From assembly GCF_037975245.1 (NCBI RefSeq), contig NC_092569.1:4856501-4920500 (forward strand): a DNA stretch of 64,000 nt. The letters run 5' to 3'. The notes below the pieces were generated by a model, which was not told the origin of the DNA, made no database searches, and saw only the letters and a program-made list of their open reading frames with translations. Positions 1 through 13,000 of the stretch are shown here, in pieces. The translations under genes were made by a program, and so were the position numbers. Each line of letters begins with the position of its first letter. The stretch's first letter is position 1. The DNA comes from Apostichopus japonicus (Eukaryota; Echinodermata; Holothuroidea; Aspidochirotida; Stichopodidae).

Positions 1-780
1 AAATTTTGACAATCCCATTTGTTACTTTTCCCAACATGGAGGTGAAACTGACTGGTGGAAGGAGGAGGCGGGAGAAAATTCTAGCAAGTGTTTATTCCCT
101 TCAGCAGTCCCCTCCCTCCTCCCCCACCCCAAAGGTATAAAGCTGGGGACCCCCACACCCCTCTCATTAGTGTGCAACCTCAAGATTCTAGGCACATATT
201 TTAGGAAAGGTTTATTTGAACCGCTCATCACATATATATGCACATTCGCGGATAAACGTAGAGATCACCTTAGATTGAACCTGCATGAACAGTGTAGCAG
301 TATAATGTGGAGCTAGGATTTATAAATATATTTATTACGTCTAGTATATGCTTTATATAGTCCTATCAGTTTCATTGTTAGCCCCTATATCAGTGCCCCT
401 ATGTTTTAACTAAAAATGTCAAGGCACAGTCCCCTACACGGCCCACCAACTCAGCTGCAAAGCCCCCTTCCCCCCAGTAGGTCCCTTTTTGGCAACATGT
501 AAAACAAATAATGACAACACAAATTCATTTACTCCTAAATTCCCGATCTGGCTTCCCCTCAGCATAAATAGGCTATGGCTATCATCGGAAACCTAGCATG
601 CTTTTATATCTTCAAATACCTGTGTAGGCTGTGTAAAACAATGACTAAAGCAGAGCTTATACAGTAACGTAAAGTCTTAGTTTTCCCCTATAAAGTGATT
701 TTACATAATACAATATTTCTAATTTCTTAGTGTAAATTTCTAAAACATGTGATGTCAAAATTGAGAATGTTTAGATGCAA

Positions 781-866
781 CTTACAAGGCCTGGGATATG
801 CCATTTCTGGTACTTTCGGAGGCATTTCTGGCCAAAATTCTCTTGCTACGCTATGCGCCAACCGAT
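781..866 (-). repeat. Fragment related to the hAT-like element of intron 1
   Basis: Read on the minus strand, this segment has the order GCGC-TAGCGTA, then AATTTTG, then ATGCCTCC, then GAAATG-CA. The same order and spacing occurs on the plus strand at about 31366-31430 inside the nested hAT-like element. It is therefore probably an old, broken copy of the same family. No terminal repeats or target duplication were found around it. Confidence 0.5.
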
Positions 867-2008
867 GCCGTCTAACAAGATGATTTTATTCTTGATTCCG
901 TTTTGGCTTTAAGTTCCAATTTTTATCAATCAAATAAAGACCCTAAGTGACACCCGGATGTTAAATAGACAAGTCTTTCTTAATTTAAGTCTAATGACTT
1001 GTCAGATGAGACTTTTGTTTAAAATATATTTATCACTGGTATATCAATCCAGGGACGAAACAGAAGCAAACTTGAAGATTCTATATGTGAGTCTGCTGGG
1101 CCTTCGCCCCTGAACTCCATCAGGGACCCTAAGACAGGCCCCTCGAACCCACCCGATAAAGCTTTGCACAAAGGCGCTCGCAGACTCCATCAGTTCTATC
1201 TTTATTCATTCATGTAAATGTCCCCACCCCCTCCCCTCCCTTTTCAATTCGGACTGACGCCCCTGACATCAGAGGAGGTAGTGAACAGCCAGTGGGGAGG
1301 AAGCAGTCCATGGAAAATGCAAATTAGTTTGCCTAACAATGTTTTGCAAAATCAGCTTTGCAAAGTTCACACTGCTTTAGGCATTGTTTTGGAGTCGTGT
1401 GCACATAATAACCTGTCCACTTTGTTATAACTGCATGATGCTAGAATACCTTGGACAATTGCATAACCAGTCACTTCCATGAAAAATTGGAGGAAAAATC
1501 CCCATCTAGATTCGTAGCTTGGCTGTACAACAAAACAACTCAAAGATGTTGTTTTGAAGTTTTTCTTAGCTGCACCCCCTGTGATATCCTGTTTTGAACC
1601 CTGTTTGAAATTTGATATTTTATTTCCTTGATGGAGGATCTTGGAACTCAGGTTAACATCAATCAGATCATCAGTGTATACACACTAGCACAGCTTTCTA
1701 CGAGTACTTATCAATAACATGACTGACCCGTGATAATGACAAATTCAGCAGTAATATGTATTTAGAGTAAACCGTTCAATATCCTTCCTTCCTACTTCTG
1801 CCCAAATCCAGAGATTTTTAACTAACACTGGTCATTCCCTGGGCTGATGTTTTGTAGAAAAACACAAGATTAAATGTAAAAAATGTTACAAATCATTAAT
1901 AGATCAAATGGATATAACTCTAGAACCAGTGGGTGCAAGAAGCATATAATGAAGCATTATCGTCACCCACTGTCACACAGTGCTCTAAGAACTCAGACCT
2001 TCAATTCT

Positions 2009-2211
2009 GGTGATCCCCCCCTTTCCTTTCCCTTCCTCCTCTCCCTTTCTTTCATCTTCTTCATCCCTTCCTCCACCTCCCTCCACCCCTCCCTCTCCCT
2101 TTCCCTCCCCTTCTTTCTCTCTTTCCCTGGCCCTCATTCCTTCATCCCTTCTTTCTCCCTCTCCCTCTTTTCTGGCCCTAATTCTTGCCTCTCTCCCTTC
2201 TTCACTTCCAG
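2009..2211. repeat. Polypyrimidine tract (C/T strand-asymmetric)
   Basis: About 200 bases of nearly pure C and T on the plus strand, built from loose TCCC, CTTT and CTCC words with only scattered purines. Both strands stay open for about 100 codons here (a Ser/Pro-rich frame on plus, an Arg/Glu/Gly-rich frame on minus). This follows from the base skew and is not evidence of a gene. Such tracts can form triplex DNA. Confidence 0.8.
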
Positions 2212-3378
2212 AACACAAAAGTACTACTGTATAAAACCAGTGAGATGTGATTCTATTTTTCTTCTTGCCAAAGATTACATTGACCACTTTAGTGCATTAC
2301 TGACCAATTTAAGTACCTTTCAACATTGTTTAGATACACACAAGGTTACCAGTTCCTTCTAGGCACGGTAGAACGAGGTGCTAAGGTTGTGGGGAGATAG
2401 GTAAGCGAGGAACGAAGTCATTTTATCTCTACTGGCCTTGTGATATCATCTTTAAACTTGATAAGTCTAAAACCTTTCATAGGAAACTGAAAATCCTAAA
2501 GTAAATAACCTCTTAATTAAAAACCTTATTTCACTGATCTATTTGGATACAGTGTAAGTTGTTCACATCTCTATCATCAAATTATAAATTAACATTCATG
2601 GTTTTTCATTCCCCCCCTTCCCCACCCCAACCACTTTTGGGAGGGGGATTATTTTAAATTTAATTTAACACTTGATCTATTCAGCAAGTTATAAAGCAAG
2701 TTACTAATAGCTCAATGCTGCAGTTTTTGATAAATCTCTCAAACTGTTGACAACATTTTAAACCTTATTTAGTATAAAATATACATGGCCATTCAGTACT
2801 CCATTGCTTTGTATATAATGTTTGGTTTGGCTTTAAGTTTGAGTTTTTCTTCTTCTTCCTTCCCTTTTTTTTTGTCTTTCTTTTATCGACTTTGCAAACG
2901 CAAACCTGGGTAAGATTATTTAATTCCATTCCCCAAGAGTCTGATTCCATAAACTTTAATAAAAACAGTGGCACTACAAATTTGCTGTGAGAATCACAGC
3001 TACATAAAACATTACACCCTCCATCCTTGCTTTGTGTTAGAAACACGACTGGTTTGTTGTTTTTATTGACACTGACTACATCGATGTAACATTTTAAACT
3101 GAGCATTCGCCGTTAAAACACAGGAGTAAATAATAAATAATTCTTCAGAGAAAAATTGGAAAAAGAGTGGAAAAAAACCGACTGTTGAGCACGGTTCTAA
3201 TATGTACAGTAACAGCGACTGGAGGTTTTGAAGTAGCTTGGATTTCAAGTTTGACACTATTAGCCGACGGATTTCTTACTTGCACTCTCTATGGAAGTTA
3301 AGAGCCCCGGTTACACTAGTGTGCGCACCCAAAAAGTCAAGACGACCAGACAGATCCTTTAAAACTTTGCGCTGGTAA

Positions 3379-5188
3379 AGTAAACGACTCAATTGCATAT
3401 AGCTCCAGTTTTACATTTTCATATCTGGTGTGTCCATTCTTGAATAATATGTCCACTGTATCAACTATACACACAACTATACACAAAGTAAATGCCTCAA
3501 TTGCATATATAGCTCCAGTTTTACATTTTCATATCTGGTGTGTCCATTCTTGAATAATATGTCCACTGTATCAACTTAACACACAACTATACACAATGTA
3601 AATGCCTCAATTGCATAAATATATATAGGTCCAGTTTTACATTTTCATATCTGGTGTGTCCATTCTTGAATAATATGTCCAGTGTATCAACTTTACACAC
3701 AACTATACACAAAGTAAATGCCTCAATTACATATATAGCTCCAGTTTTACATTTTATATCTGGTGTGTCCATTCTTGAATAATGTGTCCACTGTATCAAC
3801 TATACACACAACTATACACAAAGTAATTGCCTCAATTGCATATATTTATAGGTCCAGTTTTACATTTTTACATCTGGTGTGTCCATTCTTGAATAATATG
3901 TCCACTGTATCAACTTTACACACAACTACACACAATGTAAATGCCTCAATTGCATATACCTATAGCTGGACAGTTTTACATTTTATATCTGGTGTGTCCA
4001 TTTTTGAATAAAATGTCCACTGTATCAACTATACACACAACTATACACAAAGTAATTGCCTCAATTGCATATATTTATAGGTCCAGTTTTACATTTTTAC
4101 ATCTGGTGTGTCCATTCTTGAATAATATGTCCACTGTATCAACTTTACACACAACTATACACAATGTAAATGCCTCAATTGCATATATATAAATATATAG
4201 GTCCAGTTTTACATTTTCATATCTGGTGTGTCCATTCTTGAATAATATGTCCACTGTATCAACTATACACACAACTATACACAAAGTAAATGCCTCAATT
4301 GCATATATAGCTCCAGTTTTACATTTTCATATCTGGTGTGTCCATTCTTGAATAATATGTCCACTGTATCAACTTTACACACAACTATACACAATGTAAA
4401 TGCCTCAATTGCATAAATATATATAGGTCCAGTTTTACATTTTCATATCTGGTGTGTCCATTCTTGAATAATATGTCCAGTGTATCAACTTTACACACAA
4501 CTATACACAAAGTAAATGCCTCAATTACATATATAGCTCCAGTTTTACATTTTATATCTGGTGTGTCCATTCTTGAATAATGTGTCCACTGTATCAACTA
4601 TACACACAACTATACACAAAGTAATTGCCTCAATTGCATATATTTATAGGTCCAGTTTTACATTTTTACATCTGGTGTGTCCATTCTTGAATAATATGTC
4701 CACTGTATCAACTTTACACACAACTACACACAATGTAAATGCCTCAATTGCATATACCTATAGCTGGACAGTTTTACATTTTATATCTGGTGTGTCCATT
4801 TTTGAATAAAATGTCCACTGTATCAACTATACACACAACTATACACAAAGTAATTGCCTCAATTGCATATATTTATAGGTCCAGTTTTACATTTTTACAT
4901 CTGGTGTGTCCATTCTTGAATAATATGTCCACTGTATCAACTTTACACACAACTATACACAATGTAAATGCCTCAATTGCATATATATAAATATATAGGT
5001 CCAGTTTTACATTTTCATATCTGGTGTGTCCATTCATGAATAATATGTCCAGTGTATCAACTTTACACACAACTATACACAATGTAAATGCCTCAATTGC
5101 ATATATATATATATAGGTCCAGTTTTACATTTTCATATCTGGTGTGTCCATTCTTGAATAATATGTCCACTGTATCAACTACACACTG
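3379..5188. repeat. Tandem satellite, 16 units of about 108-118 bp
   Basis: The conserved core word CTGGTGTGTCCATT recurs 16 times, each followed by TGAATAA and a GTCCACTGTATCAAC block, then ACACACAACTA and a CCTCAATT word. Unit length varies mainly in a short AT-rich spacer (AGCTCCAG versus TATATAGGTCCAG variants). A seven-unit block is itself duplicated with a 798-bp period. Several short frames encode the repeat (VCPFLNN and VDTVDILFKNGHTRY words) and are by-products of the periodicity. Confidence 0.95.
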
Positions 5189-8100
5189 TAATTTAGCTTC
5201 TCTTTCTTCATCTTCATTCACATATTTGCAATCTGCTCCAAAAAAATTCTGTCTCATGAATTTATAATTTATAATTAATAAGTACATGCACTACCTTAAC
5301 GCCACCCTTTTCTTCGACCGCCCAAACGTGCTTATTGATTTGTCACCTCCACTCTCATATTTATATCTTTCATTTTTCTCTCTCTCTCTATCTTTCTCCG
5401 TCTTGCGAGCCTTGAGAAACATCGCACCACTATGTGCACCGTCCAAAAAATTCAGGTCGGAGAGGTGGGTGGGAATAAAATTGTGGGAAATTGGGGGTGT
5501 CTCTGAGGACGAACACAGATATAATCTATGTTACTTTCGACAAACTTGGTATTTTGCAGTACCAAGAAAGAAAAAAATTTATATATCTATATATTCTCAC
5601 TTTTGCTTTGGGAGGAGGTAGAGATGAAGGATGCTGCAGGAATGATGACGAGCACACCTGGCACAGCTGTGCGCCGTACCAGAGATGGTAACTCGATCTC
5701 TTCCACGGAAATTGAAGAACCACTGGAAGGTGTCTGAAGGGAGATATTTTTCAAAATTGACAATTTCCCTCAGGATGCTGGCTGCGCATGAATATGGACA
5801 GAACGACAGATAGAGGCAGGCACTGCGTAATAAACTTTCCCAACAGTCTGTACGTTGCAGTTAAACTGTTAAAAGACTAGATTCACAAGCTATGCTGGTA
5901 CAGTTGGTATATACAGTAGTTTTATATGTAAACCTGAAGTGCAGTACAGCATACACACCTGAGAGCAAAACCTTAATTCATACAGCGCATGAAAATATGT
6001 GGTTTAATTTCCAAACTTATGCAATGCACCTCAGGGGTAACCTCCTATATAGATCAGGCCGCGACAAATATTTTTAACAGTACTCGCCATTTGGCGACCG
6101 TGACTTCAAGTCTACTCCCCAAAACGCATGATTCACTCTCCACTATGATTGCTGGTGAAGTCTCCATAGTACATGTCTACAACATCAATTACCTTTTGTA
6201 AGCTAAGGTTAGGCAGATACATGATGCTACTACTTAATTTCACAATGGAAAACTATATTTCTGTGCAGTATGAAGTTTAAACTTTCTCTACCAAAAGTAA
6301 GTGATGAACAAGGTGAAATATGTTGCAGAATCATTAATAAGCAGCTGGGCCTACTGTAGTGTTCAAACAATTTCAAAGAACATCATCAAATATACCTACA
6401 AAAGTAGCTTGGCTTCTATAATATCAGGGCTCCACGAGTACTAGGCATATATACTATACAGTAGCTAGGTGTGTGTGAGTCCTCAGCCTATATACAGCTT
6501 TGAGCTGCTACTCGATAAGCGCGACTTTGTACATTTCCCAATTATTTATTCTTGTCTTATAGGTGCAAAATGGTGCCTGAAAACTGTCACTGTTACTCCA
6601 TTACACTGCCTAAATCAAAGCGACCTTTTACACAATGAAAATCTTAAGGTTGGCAAAGCATCTATATTCCCCTTCAGTGTCGAGTGAAAATCTGAAAACT
6701 CAGCAAAATATCATGGCAGCAATAACAGCAAACTAGTCTCAAAACTCTTGAAATTGTTGTATATTTTGCGAATTATGACCGATGGCATTCAGAAACGTCC
6801 TTAAAATATAGAAAATGGGATTACATGTGAAAAGCATTTTGGGAAGGATACTTATCAGGAATCTACAGGAATCACTTTCTAGAGTCCAGAGGATTAAACA
6901 AAGTCCAGACTGTTACCAGTGATGGCTGTAGAATCATGTGGGTATGAAAGGCTCAAAAAGATAACATTCCCAGAAGACAAGTTGTATGTTGAAGATGCTA
7001 GATGACCGAAAAAGGACTGGTTACCAACTTGGGAGCAATGCAAAGGGGGTACCAGAATCACTAAATATAGGCAATGAAGCTAGCAAGACAGAGTGGTATT
7101 GTTATGGGGAGACAGGTAAGTGAAGCCTTAAATTTGTGAAATTATGTGTGGAATAGATTATTCCATGAAAAAGGTTCATCGGAACACAAAAGAACAGAAC
7201 TTTGGGGAAAATTTCCACTTTTTCCACTGCAGCCAAAACAAATTCCAATGGAAATCAGGCTAGTCTACTATGAAACTGCAGGTCAAACATTGACATAGAT
7301 CACATTATAGAAAACACAATGTTGATACATGATGTAGAATTTGAAAGCTATTTCCTCAAATTGTGATCAAACGATTCATTTTGACAACTTTGTGTGCACG
7401 GTATAAAAAACGCTTCCTAACCATTTAATATTGATGGTACACTTCTGTGATTGTTTATCTAATGGTACTCCCATTCAACAAGGAAATCAGTTCTCTTTCT
7501 TCCTGGTTTTAATAATCTGCTGATGTGTAACTTTAGAATGTTTACGATACCATTTCCTTTTCTCACTTCTTCCCTTCTTTTTTTCTATTCTACAAGCTTT
7601 CTACTAGTACTTCTGACAAAACCTGTGTTTTTTGCAGTGAGAATAGAACAATCAGAATCGCCGCAATATCAATTTTTTGGCGTTCATAAGAATCAGCACA
7701 AAAAGTATTCAATGCACCACAGCATAAACTGCATGATATTACATACACAATTAATTAACAACATAGCACAACTAATATTATTACTTACAGCTACTTTATG
7801 ACTGAGGTTGTGACTCATAATGACATCACAAAGCCACTCATACTTCCATAATTAAGTTGCTTGGTTTTTTAATAATTTATGATTTTGTTTTTTGGATATT
7901 GTGCTTGTTTTAACACCAAACATTTCCATTCATGTCAGTGACAAGTTCTTCCCTATACTTAAAATATGAAAAGGAGAAAAGGAAAGTTTCAAGGTAACCT
8001 AGGAGATGCTCTCACATATTTGCAATATGACATCACACAAGAACATTTTCAATGCCCCCTGCTGACCCCCTCCGCCCTCCCAATCTAAATTTGCCGTGTC

Positions 8101-8257
8101 CAAAAACAAAGATCTGTTAACCTAAAATATTCTGCTAAATGAAGCTGATACAAGCACTGGACCCCACACCGACAAGGTTTCCAACTCTGCGCTCCCCTGG
8201 CATCAGTGTGCACTACCTACATTCTGTGCTCCTCCATGTTATTTTCATTTATCTGGT
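5189..8257. other. Intergenic, no gene recognised
   Basis: AT-rich sequence with short unrelated open frames. The only patterned feature seen is a donor-like dispersed motif at 7081-7130, related to those at 2364 and 14110. No domain, splice-site chain or RNA gene was recognised. Confidence 0.55.
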
Positions 8258-8422
8258 TCATGTGATGTGACCATACTCAATGAAAGATACCAGATGGTAC
8301 ATGCAGATCTGTTTCCATGTGATGTAATCATACTCAATCTACAATAGTATGTACATACCAGTTAGTACATGCACAGCTGTATCCATGTGACGTGACCATA
8401 CTCTGTATCCATGTGATGTGAC

Positions 8423-9665
8423 CAGGGCTCGAATTTCGTAATTTCTAGGGCAGGCCAACTGGCCTTGGAATACATGTTTTTGGGGAGGGCATCAAGGCCA
8501 GTGGGGAGGGCAGCAAGGGCAACACTGAAATTGTGAGCAGGGCACCAAGGCCACTTTGAAAAATGATGCGAAGAATGTCTCAATGTCCCAACAAAAAAAA
8601 ACATCATCGGCGAAAATATGCTCGAACTTTCATGATCATACCCGGACCCGCTACGGTTTGGGTCCTCAAACCGCCGCGTAACACTCCTCCATGAAACAGC
8701 ATTATTATTATGAAATTCATACACAACGCCGAAACACTGTCGATAATACAACTTAACTGCATATGCTTCCAGTGTACGAACTCTCCACTACATAATTATT
8801 CGGTCTTCCAACTCCCACCTGAAATTGGGTGTACTTGTAATTGCCAATAGTGACACACCCTCCCGAAATAATCTTGTGTAACTTGACTCTACTGGGAATT
8901 TCCCAGATTCCACCAATCACCTCGCATTCATGTAGTTGCTAAGCCAATAAGCGAGCACGATTCTGTGACGTCAATCAGCCAAAGCAGTATAATGGTACTA
9001 CTGTGTGCTGGTGTGGTTTGACCGTAGCTGCTACTGGTTGTAAACTTTTTCGAACTTTCTTTCAATTTACGATAAATACAGGTATGTTATACATACATAT
9101 ACGTGAATGATATGGTTAGGAAGCTAAACATGTTCTCTCTCGGAATATGATGATTTTGTTCACATTGTTGTCCCTGGAATAATTTCTTCGCGATTCTAGA
9201 AACACTGTATTGCATTACGAATGAATTTCCCACTGAACTACGTTACGAAAATGCAATGATAGCCCGCAGAGCGGTCGTATATAATCAGTTGGATAGGCTC
9301 ACATTCGTGTCCCGTTAGAATGTGGTACGTTTTCACACCAACTACCAAGGTCAATACTGTGATGATGTTCAATTTTCGATCACAGTTCGTTATTCACGTC
9401 CTGTGACAGCGATACGCTAGCATGCTCTTCATCATTTTCCGCGAATAATAGCCACGCTTTTTCGGAACATATGATTCGTTTTTTTGTCATTCTCAAAGTC
9501 ACATTTGTCCAATGCCTATTCCTGCAAAAGGCACAGAGGCCAATGGGTAAAAAGGGCAAGGCCAGTACTGGCCTTGATAGTAGTAATTTTCCCTTGGGCA
9601 TCGCGGCCAGTGGCGAGGGCACCCGCGGCCATGGCCGCACTGGCCGCCGCTTATTTGGAGCCCTG
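8423..9665. mobile_element. Non-autonomous hAT-like DNA transposon (1243 bp)
   Basis: The element starts CAGGGCTCGAATTT and ends with the near inverse complement AAATTCGAGCCCTG-like end TATTTGGAGCCCTG (11 of 14 positions match). It is flanked by a perfect 8-bp direct repeat GATGTGAC (8415-8422 and 9666-9673). An 8-bp target duplication and CAGGG ends are hallmarks of the hAT superfamily. GGCCAGTGG-type subterminal repeats lie near both ends. No transposase frame is visible, so it is a deletion derivative or MITE-like copy. Its centre carries promoter-like words (see the separate entry). Confidence 0.8.
8930..9000. promoter_or_regulatory. CRE and CCAAT-like words inside the hAT-like element
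   Basis: A palindromic TGACGTCA (8966-8973) lies close to two CCAAT-type words, GCCAATAA just upstream and CAGCCAAAG just downstream. This cluster resembles a promoter or enhancer, but only the words are seen. Activity and any linked transcript are unknown. Confidence 0.3.
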
Positions 9666-10019
9666 GATGTGACCATACTCAATGATCTATAGAATGTACA
9701 TAGCAGCTAGTACATGCAGATCTGTATCTATGTGATGTGACCACACTCAATGAACCATAGTATGTACATACCATACTCAATGTATCCATGTGATGTAATC
9801 ATACTCTGTATCCATGTGATGTGCAATGAACTATATAGTAGGTACATACCAGCTAGTACATGCAGATCTGTATCCATGTGTGACCAAACTGTGTGTCCAT
9901 GTGATGTGACCATACTCAATGAACTATAGAATGTACATAGCAAATAGTACATGCAGATCTGTATCCATGTGTTGTAATCATATTCTGTATCCATGTGATT
10001 TGACTATACTCTTTGACTC

Positions 10020-13000
10020 TTACAACTTACCGTTTCCTAACTAATAGATCATTGTTTGGTAGATCCCAAACATGCTTACAGAAAATCAAACCAATCAAAT
10101 AGCTGGTCATGTGGTATGTTATCACAGGGACTCTATGGCTCAACTATACAGGTAAGTCAATTTGTGACTAGCCTAAATTGTTTGCAGCCTTTTTTCTTTG
10201 GAATCGGGGCTTTTAGAATCCTGTTTTGTTTTAGGGGGAAATCGTATCTTCATTGTCTGTGCGAAATGCAGAAAAACTAAACTAGGTGGCAGCTCTGAAT
10301 AATTTACAGAGACAGTACGTGTACAATCAGCCATTAATTAGTATGTACATACTGTAATTAATACAATATATGACGAATAAGTCTCTGACAGTCGACCACA
10401 CATGGTGCCTTGACCGCCACCTCGATTTTATCTGCAGGCGTGTACATGTGCATTTAACTCTTTAATGTACATAAAAGAGTGAAATAAAGACCATCAAGCC
10501 TAAAATGCTACCACTTGGGGATTAAAATACTGCCACGGTCTGGGGAACTTCACCGTGCACTGACGCATGTAAAAGATTTATTTTGCCTTTTTATCTCCTT
10601 TTTAGATTTCTTTTTTTGGTCTGTGAATTCCAGAATTAGTTGATATTCTGGAAATAGGATGGACATCCCACACGACCTACAACTCAAAGGTTTCTCTCTC
10701 TAACTCTCTCTCAAGTTGAGCACAACCCCGTCCTATGTTTAGTGGCTTCTTAATGTGCAGTCACACTTTTTGAGTTACGTTTGTGAATAATTGGCCGATT
10801 TGGGTCCAAACTGGTGACATCTATCGATTGAAATAATTGTGTGGGTAAGAAATGATAACATTCAAACAGCTTTAGAGGAAAACTTGCCTCGCTAGCCGAA
10901 CCAGAATTGCTCTGGTGAACACAATATAACGGCTGCTTAGGCTCATAAGTAGCTGCCACTCACCGTCGTCAAACGAAACACTATGTAAAGACCTGGGAGA
11001 AGGTGTTACCGAAGCATCGAAGACAATTATTTTCCTCTACGTGTTCCAATTTCGGCAACGGTTTGGGGTCTTGTCCTAATTACGGACAGAGCCGCTGACG
11101 AGATTTGCAACTTCTAGAAGAGCCTGGATGAGCAACACAGATGTGTGCACTTTGAGAGTTTGGTTTCTTCCATAAGAAAATGTCATCCATTTTCTAAGGA
11201 GATAACATCAACTTTATTCCTTTGCAGAAGGAAAAGTTTGTGACGATATGGAAGGGAGCAAAACCTATGAGCAATACTACAAATTCCCAAAAATTGACTG
11301 GTTTGGGTTTTCACGAACAAGGATACTTACCTGTCTTCATTCAACATATGTGCACTCCAATTACCTAGTCTACAAGCATCAACCAATTGGTAACATTTCA
11401 TTACTACATCCCTGCCTCTTCCTCCTCCTCCCCCCCCCCCTTCACCCTTCCCCACTGACCTACTTCTGAGTCAATGTCCATTTCCACTTCCTTCCAAACT
11501 TGATGGTTTTTATGGCTGACAACCAAGATTCTAGTGTAATTTTCATCAAAATGGAATCTTATTGGCCTGCATGTGTTCTGCTGACATTTCATGGCAGGCC
11601 AAATGTTGCCCTTAGGCTATCTTCACTTTCAATATATTTATATTGTAGTTTTCTCCATGTAATATGATACAGTCGGAATGTTTCCCTGAATGTGTCAGTG
11701 TACTTTTTCAATTTACACAACAAGAAACAAATTAAGCTCTTCTAACATTACTTGGCGTAATCTCTTGTGTTGGTCATTACTACCATAGACCGCACGGTTT
11801 ACCCTGAGACTTTGTCATGAATGCATATACCGACATACCCCGACACATAAACAGTATGCATCTTGATGCTAGCCAAGCTGTCAAACAGAAACCGCAAGAT
11901 CAGCCTCCGTCAGTGGGGATTAAATGTCAACCTGGCCTCCGCATAACCCACCGTCCCAATCATAAAAATTTCTCTGGGGAGTACGACATACTCTCCAATG
12001 AAAAATGTGTGAACAGCAGTCAATGTACTTGGTTATATTAAATTAAAAGAGACATATATATAGTCAGCCTAACTGACAGGATGTACCCCTTCACACCCCC
12101 TCTACACCACCGACCTGTATCCCGATACACCCTCTGAGTAACAGGACATTACTCACACCTGAACAATGTGAGAGCAGCCAATAATCTGCAGCATGTGTGT
12201 ACTCAGTACAGTATACAGTGGAAAGACACTCAGAGGTGTTTAGATTACTTACCATCATGATTTCCTCCCCCTCCCCCACCATCCTCTTCCAACACCCCCT
12301 CCTCCTCCCCCTCCCCACCATGTCACTTTTCAAAACCAGGCAGTGAGTCCATACTGGTACTTACTTTTTTTTCTATAAACTTTGCAAGTGTACACCACAT
12401 ACTTATCCTCACACATTTACTGCACAGTTCTCACACAGAGCCTTGTGTAATCATACCAAGAGGAATTACGCTTTGTACTCCCACTGGTCGGATAGTTACT
12501 GTACTTCAAACGAGTACATCTTCTACAGCTACTGTATGTAAAACACTCAAAAACATATCAAAGTCAATACACTATTATAAAACTAAAGAAATAAGGGCAA
12601 ACGAAAAAAAAAACTAACAGACGAAGGAAACTTGCATTTTAACGTAGATATCTAGAGAGACTTCGCCTCAGCACACTGTCTCTCCAGGAAGCGATGCGTA
12701 ACTTTAATGGATGCAAAAAGCACTACCAAGTCAGGCTTCGTTGCATTTACTCTGAAATAACTAAGTAATCAATGGCACCATAATTTCATCCTCATAAAAG
12801 CTGGTCCTTTCATTGTTGGAGGGGAAACTTTACATATCTGACTTTTTCTTTGTTATATTGAGTCAAGGGTTCTGAAGATTAGGGCCAAAGGTAATGCCTG
12901 GCTCTACACAAAGATTACAGAACAGAACCTCTTTTACATTTTCTGAAGTTTTTTTGAACAAGTAGCAATTGAGAGGCATATATATATACATATATATGAA

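Larger units (their letters stand above)
1..3378. other. Intergenic, no gene recognised
   Basis: I see no coding region here. The open frames are short, of low complexity or without recognisable domains. The stretch holds a fragment related to the hAT-like element at 30872-32119 (781-866), a long polypyrimidine tract (2009-2211), a donor-like dispersed motif (2364-2415) and ordinary AT-rich sequence. This is a judgement by eye; distal exons of a neighbouring gene could be missed. Confidence 0.6.
8258..10019. repeat. Minisatellite interrupted by a hAT-like element
   Basis: On both sides of the insertion (8258-8422 and 9666-10019) the sequence repeats the words CCATGTGATGTGACCATACT, AATGAACTATAG, GTACATA and AGTACATGCAGATCTGTAT with a unit of roughly 70 bp and some shortened units. 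The two arms are one array split by the mobile element at 8423-9665. Confidence 0.85.

Noticed and set aside
1883-2362. 159-codon Ser/Pro/Phe-rich frame and the overlapping minus-strand Arg/Glu/Gly-rich frame
   Set aside because: Both arise from the polypyrimidine tract, which has few stop codons on either strand.
3587-5082. Several 60-85-codon frames repeated twice (VCPFLNN / NGHTRY words)
   Set aside because: These are satellite-derived frames; their exact repetition follows the 798-bp DNA duplication, not selection on a protein.
10056-10141. Possible isolated exon ending in a good donor (ACAG|GTAAGT at 10140-10146)
   Set aside because: The upstream acceptor is unclear, the frame gives no recognisable protein, and no neighbouring exons could be linked to it.
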